Positions 61,411-64,000 of a stretch of DNA of 64,000 nt are shown here, in pieces (position 1 is the first letter of the stretch; the number at the start of each line of letters is the position of its first letter). The translations under genes were made by a program, and so were the position numbers. The DNA is from Vallitalea maricola. Lineage in GTDB: Bacteria; Bacillota; Clostridia; Lachnospirales; Vallitaleaceae. The notes under the pieces are model-generated. The model was not told the DNA's origin, ran no database searches, and saw only the letters and a program-made list of their open reading frames with translations. The DNA lies in contig NZ_BTPU01000023.1 in assembly GCF_036985595.1 (NCBI RefSeq), positions 1 through 64,000 of the forward strand, written 5' to 3'.

Positions 61411-62694
61411 ATGTTAAAATGCAAGGCGGATTATGAAGCTGATATAGCTAAAAGCAGAGATGATAGGATGAAATGGTGGAGAGATGCAAGATTCGGTATG
61501 TTTATCCATTATGGGCTTTATTCACAATTAGGAAGAAATGAATGGGCTATGGCATTAGAAAATTATGATATAAAAGAGTATGAAAAGTTAGCTGAGACTT
61601 TTAAACCAAAAGAAGGTACTATTCGTAAGTGGGCTGAACTTGCTAAAAAAGCAGGAATGAAATACATGGTATTGACAACAAGACATCATGAAGGTTTCAG
61701 TTTATGGGATTCTAAAGTAAATCCTTATAACTCAGTAAATTATGGACCAAAGAGAGATTTGGTAAAAGAATTCGTAGATGCTTGTAGAGAGTTTGACCTT
61801 AAAATAGGTTTTTATTCTTCACTTATGGATTGGCATCACGAAGATAGCTGGAAATGTGCTTTTGATAGAGAAGCACGTATTCGTTTTACAAACTATATAA
61901 AAGAGCTTAATAGAGAGCTAATGACCAACTATGGTAAGATAGATATTCTATGGTATGATGTACCACGTCCTATGGAATCGCCAGAAGGCTGGAATTCTCT
62001 TGAACTTAACCAAATGGTACGTGAATTACAACCACATATCATCATAAATGACAGAAGCTTATTACCTGAAGACTTTGGTACACCAGAAGAACATCTAACA
62101 CCGGGTGAAAAAGATTGGGAAGCTTGTATGACTTTTAATGGCATAAGCTGGGGATATATAGATTCTGAACAAGCAAAACCTTATAGCTATACACCTCAAC
62201 AAATCATAAGAATGATTCAAAAAGTAACTGCTTTTGGAGGCAATCTTTTACTAAATGTAGGACCAAAACCAGATGGAACTATTCCAGAAGAGGTAATTGA
62301 ACCATTAACCAAGGTTGGTATTTGGCTCCAAGAGAACGGTAAAGCTGTATATGGGCAAAAAGATAAAATAGGTAATACGAATGTTTGTGGAATATGTAGC
62401 GTGACCAGTGAAGATAATATCTTATATGTATGGGATATAATATGGCCTTCCAATAATAGTCTAGTGATTGCTGGTATATGCAATGCCCAGTTAAAAGAAG
62501 TAAGATTATTGAAAGATGATACACCAGTTGATTTCATACAAAACGGTCATAGAATCATTCTTAAGAACTTACCTGACACTAATCCAAACCAATCAGTTGG
62601 AATACCTGTTTTCAAATTAGACTTTGATAAAAAGCCTAAGTGCAATCGAGCTAGCTACTATCCTCAATTAAATATGGGCCAGACTTTCCTATAA
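61411..62694 (+). CDS. GH29 alpha-L-fucosidase
   Basis: The preferred start is ATG 61411, 5 nt after AGGGA; upstream in-frame ATGs at 61375 and 61393 lack good ribosome sites. The 427-residue enzyme has no signal peptide. GH29 texts include KWWRDARFGMFIHYGLYS, TTRHHEGFSLWDSKVNPYNS and nucleophile Asp183 in KIDILWYDVPRP, ending with GGNLLLNVGPKPDGTIPEE. It releases L-fucose from oligosaccharides. Its place directly after the BMC operon links fucose release to the aldolase and propanediol pathway, although the BMC terminator lies between. Confidence 0.9.
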   Translation: MLKCKADYEADIAKSRDDRMKWWRDARFGMFIHYGLYSQLGRNEWAMALENYDIKEYEKLAETFKPKEGTIRKWAELAKKAGMKYMVLTTRHHEGFSLWDSKVNPYNSVNYGPKRDLVKEFVDACREFDLKIGFYSSLMDWHHEDSWKCAFDREARIRFTNYIKELNRELMTNYGKIDILWYDVPRPMESPEGWNSLELNQMVRELQPHIIINDRSLLPEDFGTPEEHLTPGEKDWEACMTFNGISWGYIDSEQAKPYSYTPQQIIRMIQKVTAFGGNLLLNVGPKPDGTIPEEVIEPLTKVGIWLQENGKAVYGQKDKIGNTNVCGICSVTSEDNILYVWDIIWPSNNSLVIAGICNAQLKEVRLLKDDTPVDFIQNGHRIILKNLPDTNPNQSVGIPVFKLDFDKKPKCNRASYYPQLNMGQTFL

Positions 62695-62710
62695 AGTATA
62701 AAATAATAGC

Positions 62711-62752
62711 AAGGGCTGTATCTCATAATGTAATTATGGGAAAGCCCTTATT
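62711..62752 (+). terminator. Hairpin terminator between fucosidase and convergent AraC gene
   Basis: AAGGGCT (62711-62717) pairs with AGCCCTT (62743-62749), followed by ATTTAGTATTTT. Confidence 0.6.
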
Positions 62753-62812
62753 TAGTATTTTAAAAGTATAAATTAGTGTTCAAATAATTAGCACTACTGA
62801 TAATGTAATCTC

Positions 62813-63649
62813 CTATACATCAGAATTAAGCAAATCAGTATTATTGAAATGCTGACGATACTCCGATGGTGAATAACCTACATATTGTTTGAATGCCTTA
62901 GAAAAATGATAAACATTAGCATACCCAACCCTCTCACCAATCTCTGATATACTCAAATAAGAAGATAAAAGCAAGAACTCAGCTTGTTTCATCCTAAGTC
63001 TTAGAATATATTTCATAGGAGATATACCCAAAGAAGCCTTGAAAAACCTTATAAAATGACCAGGATGAAAATTAAGTTTTTCAGCCAGTATTTGATTGCT
63101 AAGAGGCTTTGATATATTTTTTTCAATATAATGAAGTATAAAAGAAATTTTTTCATTAAAACATAAAGTAGGGACATCACAGTCACTATCCTTGTTACCT
63201 TCTCTAATATATAATGCAATCAATTCAATTAATAATGACTTTATCATAAGTAAAGCAGGTAAATCCTCATGGTCGTAATAACCCAAAAGTTTCTTATATA
63301 ATTTAATAACATGATGATAATCTTCAACAGCAACTACATAAGGTAATTGAATATAATCAAACAAATTACTATCACCAATTTTTGCATCAAAATGACACCA
63401 GTATTTTAAATATGTATTATCATTTATTGTACCAAACGAAACCTTTTTACCCGCCGGTAATAATATTAAATCTCCACTTGTTGGAAAGTACTTCTTACCA
63501 TCTATCTCAACAAATCCTTCACCATCACATATATAATAAAAACGATTAAATTCCTGTTTGGAAATCACCTCTCCCCAAGTTGGTGACACCTTAGTATAAC
63601 TCATTATACGCAAATTGACTTTTACATCAGCAAGTAAAGACTCGTTCAT
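62813..63649 (-). CDS. AraC-family transcriptional regulator with cupin-like sensor
   Basis: A 278-residue protein; ATG 63649 follows AAGGTGGAG. The N-terminal cupin sensor (FYYICDGEGFVEIDGKKYFPTSGDLILLPAG, YWCHFDAKIG) precedes a C-terminal double helix-turn-helix ending ERVGYANVYHFSKAFKQYVGYSPSEYRQ. It converges on the fucosidase gene and may activate it or other fucose genes. The family call is firm; the effector is not known. Confidence 0.92.
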   Translation of the reverse strand: MNESLLADVKVNLRIMSYTKVSPTWGEVISKQEFNRFYYICDGEGFVEIDGKKYFPTSGDLILLPAGKKVSFGTINDNTYLKYWCHFDAKIGDSNLFDYIQLPYVVAVEDYHHVIKLYKKLLGYYDHEDLPALLMIKSLLIELIALYIREGNKDSDCDVPTLCFNEKISFILHYIEKNISKPLSNQILAEKLNFHPGHFIRFFKASLGISPMKYILRLRMKQAEFLLLSSYLSISEIGERVGYANVYHFSKAFKQYVGYSPSEYRQHFNNTDLLNSDV

Positions 63650-63713
63650 TATAACTCCACCTTATATTTGATTAACGTTTATTCCATTCTCTTTTAATTA
63701 TAACATAGAAAAT

Positions 63714-63776
63714 ATACTATTTTGCAAAAACCACGTCAGAACAAAACATTTTTTCTGACTGACTTGTAATTAAGTT
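63714..63776. repeat. ACTATTTTGCAAA plus TCAGAA hairpin repeat, copy 3
   Basis: ATACTATTTTGCAAA (63714-63728) then GTCAGAAC...TTCTGAC, then TGACTTGTAAT. It aligns over about 60 bases with 578-640 and lies upstream of the divergent AraC and glnA genes. Confidence 0.6.
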
Positions 63777-63922
63777 GCATTATAATAAAGTTTTCCCACC
63801 AAAAAATTAATTTAATTAGGAATATTTAAATTAATAATTATATAAACTATTTGATGTTGTAATAACATATAATATGATTTAAAATGCAGTTACCAAAACT
63901 TATTGATTTAGGGGGATGCTAT

Positions 63923-64000
63923 ATGTTTAAAAATTTAAATGATGTAAAAAATTATTGTAGAGAAAATGATATTAAAGTCATCGACTTTAAAGTTATTGAT
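63923..64000 (+). CDS. glnA: Glutamine synthetase, N-terminal fragment (cut by window edge)
   Basis: ATG 63923 follows GGGGGA, and 26 codons remain open to the window end. The visible sequence (FKNLNDVKNYCRENDIKVIDFKVID) matches the N-terminal beta-grasp opening of clostridial type I glutamine synthetase, where this region is followed by a WRH motif not visible here. The call rests on only 26 residues. Confidence 0.65.
   Translation, partial: MFKNLNDVKNYCRENDIKVIDFKVID

Noticed and set aside
1..64000. CRISPR arrays, tRNA, rRNA or prophage genes
   Set aside because: No regularly spaced direct repeats, cloverleaf sequences, rRNA segments or phage or transposase proteins were recognised; the palindromic elements have no encoded transposase.

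Overview
The window is AT-rich, low-GC DNA with strong AGGAGG-type ribosome sites, TTGACA/TATAAT promoters and a small acid-soluble spore protein gene (tlp). This suggests an endospore-forming Clostridia bacterium, perhaps a Lachnospirales or Vallitalea-like polysaccharide degrader. The taxon is inferred; no rRNA or marker gene is present.

Layout. (1) 1-23260 is a carbohydrate-degradation region. It holds a partial AraC regulator, a GH95/DUF5703-like hydrolase, a large secreted beta-helix protein with two C-terminal repeat domains, a YesN/YesM-type two-component system, an LplB/YtcP/LplA-type sugar ABC importer, a heparinase II/III-like lyase, a GH2 enzyme, a LacI repressor and ribulokinase (araB). 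(2) 23413-39152 is mixed: an FtsH-type protease, a PadR regulator with a DUF2812 membrane protein, a YcdB/SLH-like protein, an AraC regulator divergent from a GH35 beta-galactosidase, an ECF sigma/anti-sigma pair, a GPH sugar symporter, a CapA-like lipoprotein and a LacI regulator. (3) 39796-46600 is a nucleoside uptake and salvage run: BMP-type ABC transporter, nucleoside hydrolase, lipoprotein receptor and adenosine deaminase, followed by tlp. (4) 47156-61240 is a bacterial microcompartment (BMC) locus. It has a DeoR regulator, a class II sugar-phosphate aldolase, B12-dependent diol dehydratase (pduCDE), reactivase (pduGH), adenosyltransferase (pduO), aldehyde dehydrogenase (pduP), a zinc alcohol dehydrogenase, phosphotransacylase (pduL) and shell genes (four BMC-H domains, one PduT-like BMC-T, one PduN-type pentamer). 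(5) A GH29 alpha-L-fucosidase, an AraC regulator and the start of glnA close the window.

Inferred logic: extracellular and cytoplasmic hydrolases and lyases release sugars. Fucosidase would supply L-fucose, or a rhamnosidase elsewhere L-rhamnose. The aldolase cleaves the deoxyhexulose phosphate to DHAP and lactaldehyde. Lactaldehyde is reduced to 1,2-propanediol, which the B12-dependent compartment converts to propionaldehyde and then to propanol and propionyl phosphate.

The most notable non-coding content is several families of long nested palindromes. One family has two copies, at 6639-6739 and 25214-25315, with three paired (compensatory) base changes. A second has a 31-nt invariant loop, at 51719-51794 and 60235-60287. 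A third is a TCAGAA hairpin repeat with three copies. A fourth is an intercistronic hairpin found ahead of both pduP and the pduT-like gene. The BMC operon also has a shell gene with a lysine/glutamate-rich N-terminal extension and a strong internal ribosome site that should also yield a plain PduJ-like protein.
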